NCBI GenBank assembly: GCA_001899065.1 | Contig: MKUZ01000018.1 | Location: 101,158-165,157 of the forward strand | Direction: 5' to 3' | Length of the DNA: 64,000 nucleotides | DNA from: Devosia sp. 66-22 | Lineage (GTDB): Bacteria; Pseudomonadota; Alphaproteobacteria; Rhizobiales; Devosiaceae | Shown: positions 15,890-24,917 of the stretch, in pieces | Numbering within the stretch: the stretch's first letter is position 1 | Layout of the letters: each line of letters starts with the position of its first letter | Translations under genes and position numbers: made by a program | Notes under the pieces: model-generated | Told to the model about the DNA's origin: nothing | The model's input: the letters and a program-made list of their open reading frames with translations, nothing else | Database searches by the model: none

Positions 15890-17545
15890 ATGGCGCGCCA
15901 GTTCATCTATCACATGCACGGAATGTCGAAGTCCTACTCCAACGGGAAGAAGGTCCTCGACAACATCCATCTCAGTTTCTACCCCGACGCCAAGATCGGC
16001 GTGCTCGGTCCCAATGGCTCGGGTAAGTCGACGCTGCTCAGGATCATGGCGGGCATCGATACCGATTTCACCGGCGAAGCCTGGCTCGCCGAGGGCGCCA
16101 GGGTCGGCTACCTGCCGCAGGAGCCCCAGCTCGACCCGGCGCTCAATGTGCTCGGCAACGTCATGACCGGCGTCAAGGAAAAGAAGGACGTCCTCGACCG
16201 CTACAACGAGCTGATGATGAACTACTCCGACGAGACGGCGGAGGAGGCGACAAAGCTCCAGGACCGGATCGACGCCGAAAACCTGTGGGACCTCGAATCC
16301 CAGGTCGGTGTCGCCATGGAAGCGCTGGGCTGCCCGCCCGGCGATGCCTCGGTGGACAATCTCTCGGGCGGCGAGAAGCGCCGCGTCGCGCTCTGCGCGC
16401 TGCTGCTCAGCAAGCCCGACCTCATCCTCCTCGACGAGCCGACCAACCATCTCGACGCCGAGACCACGGCGTGGCTCGAACGGCATCTGCGCGAGTTCCC
16501 CGGCGCGGTGCTGATCATCACCCACGACCGCTACTTCCTCGATAATGTCACCGGCTGGATTCTCGAGCTCGATCGCGGCCGCGGCATTCCCTATGAGGGC
16601 AATTACTCGGCCTATCTGGGCGCCAAGGCCAAGCGCTTCGCGCAGGAGCAGTCCGAAGACGCCGCCCGCGCCAAGGTGCTCGAGCGCGAGCGCGAATGGA
16701 TGGGCCAGTCGCCGCAGGCGCGCATGGCGAAATCCAAGGCGCGTATCCGCGCCTATGACGAGCTGGTCAAGGTCAACGAGGCGCGCACGCTCTCGTCCAC
16801 CGCCCAGATCATCATTCCACCCGGCGAGCGCCTCGGCCAGAACGTCATCGACATCGACGGCGTCTCCAAATCCTATGGCGATCGCCTGCTGATCGACAAT
16901 CTGAGCTTCAAGCTGCCGCCCGGCGGCATCGTCGGCATCATCGGACCCAATGGCGTCGGCAAGACCACGCTGTTCCGCATGCTCACCGGGCAGGAAAAGC
17001 CCGACAGCGGCTCGATCACCATCGCCGACAGCGTCCATCTGGGCTATGTCGACCAGAGCCGCGACACGCTCGCGCCCAACAAGACGGTGTGGGAGGAAAT
17101 CTCGGGCGGCAACGAACTGCTGCTCCTGGGCAAGCGCGAGATGAATTCGCGCGCCTACACCTCGGCCTTCAACTTCAAGGGCTCCGACCAGCAGCAGAAG
17201 GTCGGCAACCTCTCAGGCGGCCAGCGCAACCGCGTGCACCTCGCCAAGATGCTCAAATCGGGCGCCAACGTCCTCCTCCTCGACGAGCCCACCAACGACC
17301 TCGACACCGAAACCCTCGCCGCGCTCGAAGAAGCGCTGGAGGAATTCGCCGGCTGCGCCGTGATCATCAGCCACGACCGCATGTTCCTCGACCGGCTGGC
17401 AACGCACATGCTCGCCTACGAAGGCAACAGCCATTTCGAGTGGTTCGAGGGCAATTTTGCGGACTACGAGGCGGACAAGATCCGGCGGCTCGGGCCGGAC
17501 AGCGTCAATCCCAAGCGGGCGACGTATAAGCCGCTGGAGAGGTAG
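15890..17545 (+). CDS. ettA: Energy-dependent translational throttle protein EttA (ABC-F)
   Basis: Cytoplasmic ABC-F ATPase that binds the ribosomal E site and gates the first peptide bond according to the ATP/ADP ratio. Two ABC modules: Walker A GPNGSGKST near residue 40 and GPNGVGKTT near 356; signatures LSGGEKRRVA near 158 and LSGGQRNRVH near 440; Walker B ILLDEPTNHLD and LLLDEPTNDLD. The linker near 240-310 has the Arg/Lys-rich QARMAKSKARIRAYDEL typical of EttA. 551 residues against about 555 in E. coli. Divergent from the propeller gene across a 226-base gap. Confidence 0.95.
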   Translation: MARQFIYHMHGMSKSYSNGKKVLDNIHLSFYPDAKIGVLGPNGSGKSTLLRIMAGIDTDFTGEAWLAEGARVGYLPQEPQLDPALNVLGNVMTGVKEKKDVLDRYNELMMNYSDETAEEATKLQDRIDAENLWDLESQVGVAMEALGCPPGDASVDNLSGGEKRRVALCALLLSKPDLILLDEPTNHLDAETTAWLERHLREFPGAVLIITHDRYFLDNVTGWILELDRGRGIPYEGNYSAYLGAKAKRFAQEQSEDAARAKVLEREREWMGQSPQARMAKSKARIRAYDELVKVNEARTLSSTAQIIIPPGERLGQNVIDIDGVSKSYGDRLLIDNLSFKLPPGGIVGIIGPNGVGKTTLFRMLTGQEKPDSGSITIADSVHLGYVDQSRDTLAPNKTVWEEISGGNELLLLGKREMNSRAYTSAFNFKGSDQQQKVGNLSGGQRNRVHLAKMLKSGANVLLLDEPTNDLDTETLAALEEALEEFAGCAVIISHDRMFLDRLATHMLAYEGNSHFEWFEGNFADYEADKIRRLGPDSVNPKRATYKPLER

Positions 17546-17575
17546 CCGAGCCCGAAATGGGACAGGCGCGACCTG

Positions 17576-18226
17576 CTAGTTGAGATCGGTGACGGTCCAG
17601 AGGCGATTCTGGATTACAGTCCCGATCTCACTCAGTAGCCGTGGGCCACGCTGGTCGAGCAGCTTGCTGGCGTCTCGCTTTCTCGGCTCACGTCTTCCTC
17701 CTCATTGGTCTGATGCTCGACGAGCGCGCTCCAGAGTAGCTTCTCCATCTGGGTCGCCTTCTCCTTCAGAATCGGCTGAACGGAGATGCCGTTGAACCTG
17801 AGGTAGCGCGAGTATTCCCGCGCGGATGTGCTTAGACCCTGGTCCGCATCTTAGGATCGGCTATCCTAACGGCACCCCTCTGGGTTCCCAAGAGGTCGCT
17901 CGTTGAGAGGAATTCCTCTAGCTGTGCATCATTCATTCGACCGACGTCTGGAACCGACTGCATCGGCGAGATGAAGGTTGCTATGGCGGCCTCTGCGGAG
18001 ATCAGTTTCTCCCACAGTATCGGTAGAGTGTCGTACTCGCGTTGATGCAGTTTTGTCGTGTGATCCAGAGCGCGGAAATCCGGGCGCGCAGTTGTTCGAG
18101 TTCTTGTTGCTGGGCGTGCCGAAGGGCCTCAAGGCGTTCGCCGAACCTCGAGTCTAGCCACTTCTCCGCCAGCAGTCGAAACAGCCCGTAAGCGGTCGCG
18201 CCGGTTGCGGCTACGAGCACCGCCAC
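17576..18226 (-). pseudogene. Membrane-anchored coiled-coil protein gene with three frameshifts
   Basis: The N-terminal frame from a GTG at 18226 encodes a membrane helix and coiled coil (RLEALRHAQQQELEQLRARI). A second frame continues with LHQREYDTLPILWEKLISAE to a stop near 17847. A third carries SAREYSRYLRFNGISVQPIL and WSALVEHQTNEEE. A fourth gives KLLDQRGPRLLSEIGTV and ends in WTVTDLN at TAG 17576-17578. The pieces join in order into one protein of about 215 residues. I do not know the family. Either a decayed accessory gene or a stretch of poor sequence. Confidence 0.6.
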
Positions 18227-18313
18227 TGCCCTAACGATTGGATGAACCCCAAGCCCACTCCATTGAGCTGCTCCGTCAGCGATTGTGAGCCGAGCGGCGG
18301 GCGCCGCGCGAGA

Positions 18314-18595
18314 CTAGGTAAGCTCACCATCGACAATGAACCTCATTGCCAACTCTCGAGAAGCGAACTTCCCCACCGGCACGTAGCTGGGTTTGTGCTC
18401 TGCGCTATCCGGAGACTGCATAACGATGAACCCATCCTTTGCCTCGAAAAGGACCTCGGTCAGGTCCTCGCTATCGACCGGCGACCAATGACGCGATCCG
18501 CAATCTGGGCAGTCGTCGTCACAGCAACACGACCACTCATCCTCCCAGTCGGTGCCGCAGTCGCCGCAGTGGTAGTGGTTTCGATACCAAGCCAT
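18314..18595 (-). CDS. Cysteine-rich companion of the DpnI-like gene
   Basis: 93 residues starting MAWYRNHYHCGDCGTDWEDE and continuing CCCDDDCPDCGS, which makes two CxxC zinc-ribbon-like pairs plus extra cysteines. The C-terminal half (SYVPVGKFASRELAMRFIVDG) is a small mixed domain. GGAGG lies 8 bases before the ATG, inside the end of the upstream gene; only one base separates the two. Zinc-ribbon proteins of this size are seen in accessory regions. In pneumococcus dpnI is also followed by a small gene of unclear role (dpnD), but I see no similarity to it. Confidence 0.75.
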   Translation of the reverse strand: MAWYRNHYHCGDCGTDWEDEWSCCCDDDCPDCGSRHWSPVDSEDLTEVLFEAKDGFIVMQSPDSAEHKPSYVPVGKFASRELAMRFIVDGELT

Positions 18596-18596
18596 G

Positions 18597-19377
18597 TCAC
18601 GTCCCTCCAGCGCGTAGACGATAGCGCCCGTCACCAAGGAATTCCAAGTACCCGCTGTCGCGTAGCACCTGCAATTGTTGCCTGATCTTGGGGCGCACGT
18701 TGTTGTTGCTTGGATAGATCGCGCTCAGTCGCGCTTCGAAGGCATAGACGTCGTTCAGATCGAACTCTGGTCGACCGATCGCGTCCACGGCTTTTCATCA
18801 CTTCCAGCAGCCAGCCCCGCGTCTCGACGCTCTTTTCGCGAAGGAACAGCGTCTGTCGCCATTTTTCGAGCACAGCCTCGCGCGGCTCCTCGACACCATG
18901 CCGCAGGATGAAGATGCGCCCGGCATCGGGCACGAGGTTGAGCAGGATATTTGAGCCGATCCAACCAGCACGGCGTGCGGTGTCAGCCAGCGGTTTCCGC
19001 TTCTGGACGATGTCGGGCACGAAGAAGTGCTTGGGCACGATGCAGGCGCTGTGAACGGCCCGGGCCGCCTTGTCATAGCCGATGAGCAGCAGATTTGGGT
19101 TCGTCTTCGAGGTAAGGCGCGCGATCTTGGTGTCGTAGGCGCCGTCGGCGACGCTGCGGCCGAAGGTCTTGCCGTTCTTCGCCTTGACTTCGAACTGGTC
19201 GGAGCACGCCGGGCAGAAAAAGTCCGCGACGGGACTGTTGGCCGGAAACTGGCTGAGTCTGTCGGCGCCGCAATTGGGGCAGAACATCTGGTCTGCGACC
19301 CAGCGCTCGGTCCAGACGCGAGCCCGCTGCGACCCGCTGCTGAACGTCGCCTGCGATTCCTCAAACCCGAGCTTCAT
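18597..19377 (-). pseudogene. DpnI-like methyl-directed restriction endonuclease, frame broken by one base
   Basis: DpnI cuts GATC only when the adenine is methylated. This gene matches it from end to end. ATG at 19377; zinc site Cys33, Cys36, Cys55, Cys58 (FCPNCG, FFCPAC); catalytic Asp52 with Glu63-Val-Lys65 (PVADFF then FEVKAK); ADTARRAGWIGSNILLN near residue 145; LFLREKSVETRGWLLEV near 190. After VMK the frame shifts at an A run (18792-18795). With three As instead of four it continues in the winged-helix domain VRPKIRQQLQVLRDSGYLEF to TGA 18597. The repaired length is 259, against 254 for DpnI. All catalytic residues precede the shift. Confidence 0.85.
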
Positions 19378-19393
19378 GGACTGTCCCCAATCG

Positions 19394-19409
19394 ATGTCAT
19401 GATTGACAT
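19394..19409. promoter_or_regulatory. Palindrome in the DpnI-like gene's promoter
   Basis: ATGTCA-TGAT-TGACAT lies 17 bases upstream of the endonuclease start and overlaps a weak candidate -10 box. It looks like an operator. Its half-sites resemble those of the XRE motif at 13042, but the spacing differs. Confidence 0.4.
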
Positions 19410-19458
19410 TGAGGCAGTTGCAGGCAAGTCCTGTTCGGCATCTACCTTCGGGCTGCCC

Positions 19459-19995
19459 ATGCCTATTGTCGTTCCCGGCCTCCCCGGATTGTCGGCTTCG
19501 CACCCCGCTAACCCAGGCTCCATCCTCATCCGCCCCGTGCACCCCAGCGAGCGCGGTGCCTTCATCGGCATGGCCCTGCGCTCCTGGCGCGACGCCTATC
19601 TCGGCCTCCTGCCGCAGGCCGACATCGACGATGCGCCGGCGATGATGGCGCGGGCGTGGGACAAGCGGCAGGCGGCGTTTCGCGTGGCGGTCGCCGACGG
19701 CGTCATCGCCGGCTTCTACTCGCTGGGTGAAGCGGGCCATCCGACCGATGCCAATTATCTCTGGCACCTCTATGTCGATCCCATGTTGCAGCGCCGCGGC
19801 ATCGGCCGCGCGCTCAACGCGGCGGCGCTTGACGAGGTCGCGAGCCGCGGCGCTACAGCCGCCTGGCTCGATGTGCACGCGGCCAACGGCAAGGCCCGCG
19901 CCTTTTATCGCGCGCTGGGCTGGCGCGACGCCGGCCCCGATCCCGACGATCCCGATCTCGTCCGCATGGACATCGCCCTGGAGCCCAAGCAATGA
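19459..19995 (+). CDS. GNAT-family N-acetyltransferase
   Basis: GNAT fold beginning at ILIRPVHPSERGAFI. The acetyl-CoA loop is RRGIGRALNAAALDEV near residue 115 and the C-terminal strand is HAANGKARAFYRALGWRDAG. Substrate unknown. The start is uncertain: ATG 19459 gives 178 residues but lacks a good ribosome site, and the frame is open further upstream. Its end overlaps the ceramidase-like gene by ATGA, so the two are co-expressed. Confidence 0.82.
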   Translation: MPIVVPGLPGLSASHPANPGSILIRPVHPSERGAFIGMALRSWRDAYLGLLPQADIDDAPAMMARAWDKRQAAFRVAVADGVIAGFYSLGEAGHPTDANYLWHLYVDPMLQRRGIGRALNAAALDEVASRGATAAWLDVHAANGKARAFYRALGWRDAGPDPDDPDLVRMDIALEPKQ

Positions 19996-21239
19996 CCACC
20001 ATCGTTGAAGCCGGCGCCGCCAGCGTCGACATCACGCCGCCGCCCGGCCTCATGATGTGCGGCTACGCGGCCCGCAGCGAGCCCGCGACGGGCACCCACG
20101 ATCCGCTCACGGCGCGGGCGCTGGTCATCGACGACACCGCCATCGTCGTCGCCGACGTGCTCGGCCTCCACGAGGACAGCTGCGCACGTATCCGTGCCCG
20201 TTCCGGCCTTGCCGACGACCATGTCGTCGTCGTCGCGACGCACACGCATGGCGGACCGATGCCGATGCCGGGCCGTGGCGGTGGTTCCGCCGACCCCGCC
20301 TTCCTGCGGCAGCTCGAGGATGGCTGTGTCGAGGCCATCCGGAAGGCGGCCGCGCGTCGCCGGCCCGCCCGCCTGTCGGCCGGCAATGGCGACAATCCTG
20401 GAATCGCGTTCAACCGCCGCACCGAGGGCGGCGCCATCGACCCCAATGTGCCGGTGCTGCGTGTCGAAACCCTCGACGGCACGGTGCTTGCCGTCGCCTT
20501 CGCGCATGGCTGCCATCCGGTCGTGCTCGGCGCGGGCAACCGGCTCTATACCTCGGACTTTCCGCATTATGCCCGCAGCGCGGTCGAAGCCGCGCATCCC
20601 GGGGCGATCGCGCTGTTCCTGCCCGGCTGCTCGGGCGATGTCAGCACCGGCCACTCGCCGGAATCCTCGATCAGCATCGACACGCCGCCCGACCGCACCT
20701 ATGCCGAGGCCGAACGCCTCGGTCTCAAACTCGCGCAGTCGGTGCTTGCCGCCGCCCTCACGCCGCTGAGCGGCGACATCACCGCCCGTGCCACGCCCGT
20801 GGAGCTCGCGCTGGCGCGCACCGAGACCGGCGATTTCGACGACCTTGCCCGCGAGTGGGATGGGCTGGCCGCGAACGCCGCATCACCCGCCTGGGCGACG
20901 CTCTACCGGCACTGGGCGAGCTGGGCGCGCACCACCGCGCGCGAGCCGCTGGCGCCGTGGCGGGGCAGGGTGGCCGCCTTCGGCTGGAGCGGCCTTCCAC
21001 TGCTGTTCCTGCCCGGCGAGATCTTTGCGGGCACCGCGCTCGCCATCCGGGCGCAGCTTTCGGCGAGTCCGACGCCCTTCGTTGTCAGCCTCGCCAACGG
21101 CAATCCCGGCTACATCCCGGCGCGCGCGGATTATCCCGCCGGCGGCTACGAAGTCACCGAGGCACATCGCTATTACGGCCTGCCCGCCGCCTTCGCGCCG
21201 GGCAGCGCCGAGCGGCTCACGGAGGCCGTCGTCGGCTAG
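19992..21239 (+). CDS. Neutral/alkaline ceramidase-like protein (PF04734 type)
   Basis: 415 residues similar to the N-terminal catalytic domain of neutral ceramidases. The start TIVEAGAASVDITPPPGLMMCGYAAR is typical. ATHTHGG near residue 78 and FAHGCHPVVLG near 163 supply zinc-ligand histidines, and FLPGCSGDVS near 215 forms the active-site loop. No signal peptide and no C-terminal domain, so it is probably an intracellular amidohydrolase rather than a true ceramidase. Co-translated with the GNAT gene. Confidence 0.85.
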   Translation: MTTIVEAGAASVDITPPPGLMMCGYAARSEPATGTHDPLTARALVIDDTAIVVADVLGLHEDSCARIRARSGLADDHVVVVATHTHGGPMPMPGRGGGSADPAFLRQLEDGCVEAIRKAAARRRPARLSAGNGDNPGIAFNRRTEGGAIDPNVPVLRVETLDGTVLAVAFAHGCHPVVLGAGNRLYTSDFPHYARSAVEAAHPGAIALFLPGCSGDVSTGHSPESSISIDTPPDRTYAEAERLGLKLAQSVLAAALTPLSGDITARATPVELALARTETGDFDDLAREWDGLAANAASPAWATLYRHWASWARTTAREPLAPWRGRVAAFGWSGLPLLFLPGEIFAGTALAIRAQLSASPTPFVVSLANGNPGYIPARADYPAGGYEVTEAHRYYGLPAAFAPGSAERLTEAVVG

Positions 21240-22127
21240 CTAGGACGCGGCGGGCGTCTGCGGCTCGGTCACCCTGGCGGCGCGGCTCGTCGCCACCATG
21301 CCGAGCGCGCAGCCGGCGACGATCAGCGCGCCGCCGATCCAGAAGCGCAGTTGCGGCACTTCGGCGAAGAACACGAAGCCGAAGGCCGCGGCCCAGAGCA
21401 GGCTGGCATAGTCGACGATGGCGAAGCTCGAGGCCGGCGTTGTCCGCAGCCCCGTCGTCAGCAGCACGAAGCCGCAGGCGCCGAAGAAGCCGATCAATGG
21501 CAATTGCCACCACATCTGGTCCACCGGGGCCGGGAAGCCGGGGAGGGCGAGCGGCACGAGGACGAGCGCCGCGACGGCGGCAGTGCTCAGCGTCAGCGCC
21601 ACCGCGCTGTCGTCGTCGGCATGGTGCTTGAGCAGCACGATTGCCGCCGCATAGGTGATGGGGGCGAGGAGGCCGGCGATCCAGCCGGTGATGTCGGTCG
21701 CGCCGCTCGCATCGCCACCGATCACCATCACCGCCGAGCCGATGATGCCCAGCACGATCGCGATGGCGAGCACGGGCGCAGGCCGCTCCTTGAAGAACGC
21801 GATGCCGAACAGCGACACGTAGATGGGCGCGCTCATCGCCAGCGCCGTGGCAATGGCGAGCGGCAAATGCGTCACACCGTAGAAGAACAGGCACGCCGTC
21901 ACCACCATCAGCAGGCCGCGCAGCACGTGGCGGCGCCAGTTGCCGAGCTTGGGCCAGCTCTGGCGTGCCAGGGCGACATAAAGCACCAGCCAGACCGCCG
22001 CGCCGCCATAGCGCACGAAGCCGATCTGGAAGGCGTTGAGATGCGCCCCAAGGCCCTTGGCCACGGCATCCATGGCACACAGCAGGGCCATGCCCGCAAA
22101 GCACAGAAGCAGGCCGCCGATCTTCAT
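21240..22127 (-). CDS. DMT superfamily transporter (EamA type)
   Basis: 295 residues with ten hydrophobic helices arranged as two EamA repeats, the first around residues 5-135 and the second around 145-285. Inner-membrane metabolite exporter; substrate unknown. ATG 22127 starts the first helix and has AGGGA upstream; an upstream in-frame extension has no helix. Its stop abuts the convergent ceramidase-like gene (TAG/CTA, no gap). Confidence 0.88.
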   Translation of the reverse strand: MKIGGLLLCFAGMALLCAMDAVAKGLGAHLNAFQIGFVRYGGAAVWLVLYVALARQSWPKLGNWRRHVLRGLLMVVTACLFFYGVTHLPLAIATALAMSAPIYVSLFGIAFFKERPAPVLAIAIVLGIIGSAVMVIGGDASGATDITGWIAGLLAPITYAAAIVLLKHHADDDSAVALTLSTAAVAALVLVPLALPGFPAPVDQMWWQLPLIGFFGACGFVLLTTGLRTTPASSFAIVDYASLLWAAAFGFVFFAEVPQLRFWIGGALIVAGCALGMVATSRAARVTEPQTPAAS

Positions 22128-22249
22128 GTCCGTCCCTGGGGCAAGAAAGGGTGAGGCTCCCGCTCTGCCAAAACGCCGCGCGCTTGTCACGCGCCATTGT
22201 GGTCGCCGCTCGTGTTGACCGCATCGCGTGCGCCGGGCAAGCATCGCGC

Positions 22250-23068
22250 ATGATCGAAACCATCGTTTCCGTCGGCGCGGCGCGCCTGCCCGTCATCACC
22301 GCCGGGCCCGAGGGCGGCATTCCCGTGGTCTTCCTCCACGCCGGCGTGTGTGACCATCGCATGTGGGCTGCCGAGGTCGAAGCCGTAGCGGAGGAGGGGT
22401 TCCGTGCGCTCGCCTATACGCGCCGCGGCTTTGGCGACGCAGTGTCGCCGGACGAGTCGTTCAGCCATCTCGATGATCTCGAAGCCGTGCTGGCGCATTT
22501 CGGCATTCACGCCGCCGTGCTCGTCGGCTGCTCGATGGGTGGCGGCCTCGCCATCGATTTCGCGCTCCGGCATCCGGGACGGACGGCGGGACTGGTTCTC
22601 GTGGGGACCGCGGTCACCGGCGGCGACTACGATCTGAGCGACAGCGACCGGCAGATGGAAGCGGTGCTCGAGGACGCCGAGGAGCGCGGCGACCCCGAGT
22701 TCCAGAACCGGGTCGACGCCCATGCCTGGCTCGATGGTCCGCGTTCGCCGAACGGCCGCGTCGGTGGCACCGTGCGCGAGCTGTTCCTCGACATGAACAT
22801 GCGGGCGCTCACCAAGCAGCCGCCGCTGACCCAGGAGAGCAGGCGTCCGTCCGCCCGCGACCGCATCGGCGAGATCAATGCGCCGGCGCTGCTCGTCGCC
22901 GGCGACCTCGATTTCAACTACATCCTCGCCCGCCATGACGGGCTCAGCGACGATCTGCCCAACGCCTTCGCCGTCATCCTCGAGGGCACCGCGCACCTGC
23001 CCAATCTCGAGCGCCCCGACCTTTTCCAGCCGCTGCTGACGGAGTTTCTCGACGCGCTCGACGAGTAA
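22250..23068 (+). CDS. Alpha/beta-fold hydrolase
   Basis: 272 residues of an alpha/beta hydrolase. The oxyanion region is VVFLHAGVCDHRMW near residue 25, the nucleophile elbow is GCSMGGG near 91, the acid is LLVAGDLDFNY and the catalytic His is in EGTAHLPNLERPD. Substrate unknown. ATG 22250 is used since the fold begins there; the frame is open further upstream without support. Confidence 0.88.
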   Translation: MIETIVSVGAARLPVITAGPEGGIPVVFLHAGVCDHRMWAAEVEAVAEEGFRALAYTRRGFGDAVSPDESFSHLDDLEAVLAHFGIHAAVLVGCSMGGGLAIDFALRHPGRTAGLVLVGTAVTGGDYDLSDSDRQMEAVLEDAEERGDPEFQNRVDAHAWLDGPRSPNGRVGGTVRELFLDMNMRALTKQPPLTQESRRPSARDRIGEINAPALLVAGDLDFNYILARHDGLSDDLPNAFAVILEGTAHLPNLERPDLFQPLLTEFLDALDE

Positions 23069-23170
23069 CTGACGCGAAAACACCGCTTGTTCAGCAAATT
23101 TCGGACCGATTGCCATAGCCTCTTGCCAGTCATCGGCTCCCGTGCACCCAATGGCAGCAAGGGGCAATCC

Positions 23171-23692
23171 ATGGGGACTCACATGCTCAAATCTCTCGTC
23201 GCCGGCGCCGGCCTGGCGCTGCTCACCGCCATGCCGGCCTTTGCGGCCTGTACGGATATCTCGTCCACCACCATCGCGCTCACCGGCTGCATCGACAGCG
23301 AATGGCAAGCGATCGAGGGGACCGGTGCGCAGGAATTTTCGTACCTGACGGCCGACCAGAATTTCGGCCTGATGCTGATCACCGAGAAGGAGACGATCCC
23401 GGCCGCGCAGTTCCGCGACGCGATCATTCAGAACGCCATCACCGGTTCGGGCGGCACGGCCGACGACGTCAAGATCGTGCGCGAGCGCATCATCAATGTC
23501 GACGGCAAGCCGTTCAACGTGGTTGAGTACACCATCCCAAACAGCGGGCAGCCGATCCTGTTCCAGAACTTCTACTACTCGGCGCCGGGCTACGGTTCGC
23601 TGCAGATACTTGCCTACAGCCTCGAGACGGACGCCACGGCTTCGGCGTTCCGCGCCGGCATCTTCGCAGCCACCGCCAAGATCGGCGGCTGA
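23171..23692 (+). CDS. Exported protein, paralogue of the C-terminal domain of its neighbour
   Basis: 173 residues with a signal peptide ending near MPAFAA. The mature part contains FSYLTADQNFGLMLITE, QFRDAIIQNAI and ILFQNFYYSAPGYGSLQILAYS. The same order of elements occurs in the C-terminal third of the next gene (YYYQDAEHRMGLLIRDE, ELRDIVLDAAA, VLYQHFYRVLPEGGGLQVLVYS), so the two share a domain. Function unknown; periplasmic. AAGGGG lies 6 bases before the ATG. 7 bases separate it from the next gene. Confidence 0.75.
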   Translation: MGTHMLKSLVAGAGLALLTAMPAFAACTDISSTTIALTGCIDSEWQAIEGTGAQEFSYLTADQNFGLMLITEKETIPAAQFRDAIIQNAITGSGGTADDVKIVRERIINVDGKPFNVVEYTIPNSGQPILFQNFYYSAPGYGSLQILAYSLETDATASAFRAGIFAATAKIGG

Positions 23693-23699
23693 TCCCATC

Positions 23700-24845
23700 G
23701 TGAAGGCGCTTGCCCTCGGTCTGGCGGTCGCGCTCGTTTCGGGCGCGGTCGCCGGTGCTTTCGAGGAACAGCATTTCGGATCGTTCTCGGTCTATTCGGA
23801 CGAGCCCGAGCTGATCTATCTCGATGGCAGCATCGAACTGGGCGCCGCCGACGATTTCATGCGGGCCCGCCGCGCCGCACCCGAAGCGTCGACGCTGGTG
23901 CTGGCAAGTGATGGCGGACATGTCGATGAGGCCGAAGCCATCGCCCGGCAAGTCCGCGGACTCGGCCTCGCCACCTATGTGCCGTTGCAGAGCGGGTGCT
24001 ACTCGGCCTGCGCCTACATCTTCTTTGCCGGCGTCGACCGCCGCGCCACCGGGCAGCTCGGTGTGCATCAGGTGAGCGATCCCGGCTTCACCGCGCTGTC
24101 GTTGCAGCGTGATCTCGCCGATCTGCTCGACCTGCTGTTCGAGTTCGATGTCGACACGCGCATCGCCACCGCCATGCTGCGCACACCGCCCGAAGCGCTC
24201 TACGTCCTCGACGGCAGGGAGATCGCGCAGCTGGGCGTGGATGTCGACGGTGCGCGGAGCCTCGACTGGCTGGACGAGCGTTTCGGCTATCCGTTCAGCA
24301 AATGGAGCGGCGATGCGGCAGATGCGTGCCAGGCGATTACGGCCTGGAGCGGCGGCTATGAGGTTTGCGTTCCGGCTGCATGGATTCCGACATCGCCCGA
24401 GCCGGGAGAGACCTACTACTATCAGGACGCCGAGCATCGGATGGGCCTCTTGATCCGCGACGAGCCGGGCGACTGGACGCGCGACGAGCTGCGCGACATC
24501 GTGCTCGATGCCGCCGCCGCGCAGAGTGGCGATGGCGCGCTGCAGGAGCTGCAATGGCCGGTCGCCGGCGGCACTTTCGACCTGATGATCTATCCCGGGC
24601 TGCGCAATGGCTCGGAAGTACTCTACCAGCACTTCTATCGCGTGCTTCCCGAAGGCGGCGGCCTCCAGGTGCTGGTCTATTCGGCGGCCGGCCAGGCGTG
24701 GCAGGCGAGTTCGCTCGCCGCGCAGCTCTTCTCGCATCTGCGCATCGACGATGCCGACCCCGCTCCCGCGGCGCCGCGCATCCGAATGCGCGACGACAGG
24801 CGCTCCGGCACGCATCCGCGCGAGGTCGAAAGCGCCGCGAGGTGA
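23700..24845 (+). CDS. Exported ClpP-fold protein with extra C-terminal domain
   Basis: 381 residues. Signal peptide in the first 20. Residues of about 35-175 resemble COG3904-type periplasmic proteins with a ClpP/crotonase fold: VLASDGGHVDEAEAIARQV near 68, then SGCYSACAYIFFAG with Ser102 in the place of the protease nucleophile, and LGVHQ with His123. The C-terminal third repeats the domain of the preceding gene. GTG start at 23700; no in-frame ATG gives a signal peptide. Probably a periplasmic serine protease or scaffold acting with its neighbour. Confidence 0.75.
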   Translation: MKALALGLAVALVSGAVAGAFEEQHFGSFSVYSDEPELIYLDGSIELGAADDFMRARRAAPEASTLVLASDGGHVDEAEAIARQVRGLGLATYVPLQSGCYSACAYIFFAGVDRRATGQLGVHQVSDPGFTALSLQRDLADLLDLLFEFDVDTRIATAMLRTPPEALYVLDGREIAQLGVDVDGARSLDWLDERFGYPFSKWSGDAADACQAITAWSGGYEVCVPAAWIPTSPEPGETYYYQDAEHRMGLLIRDEPGDWTRDELRDIVLDAAAAQSGDGALQELQWPVAGGTFDLMIYPGLRNGSEVLYQHFYRVLPEGGGLQVLVYSAAGQAWQASSLAAQLFSHLRIDDADPAPAAPRIRMRDDRRSGTHPREVESAAR

Positions 24846-24917
24846 CGTCGATCGCTCGGCAAAAGAGCCGGGTCGATAGAACTTCGTTGCAGTTCGCTCC
24901 GACGGCCCCCGCGGTCT

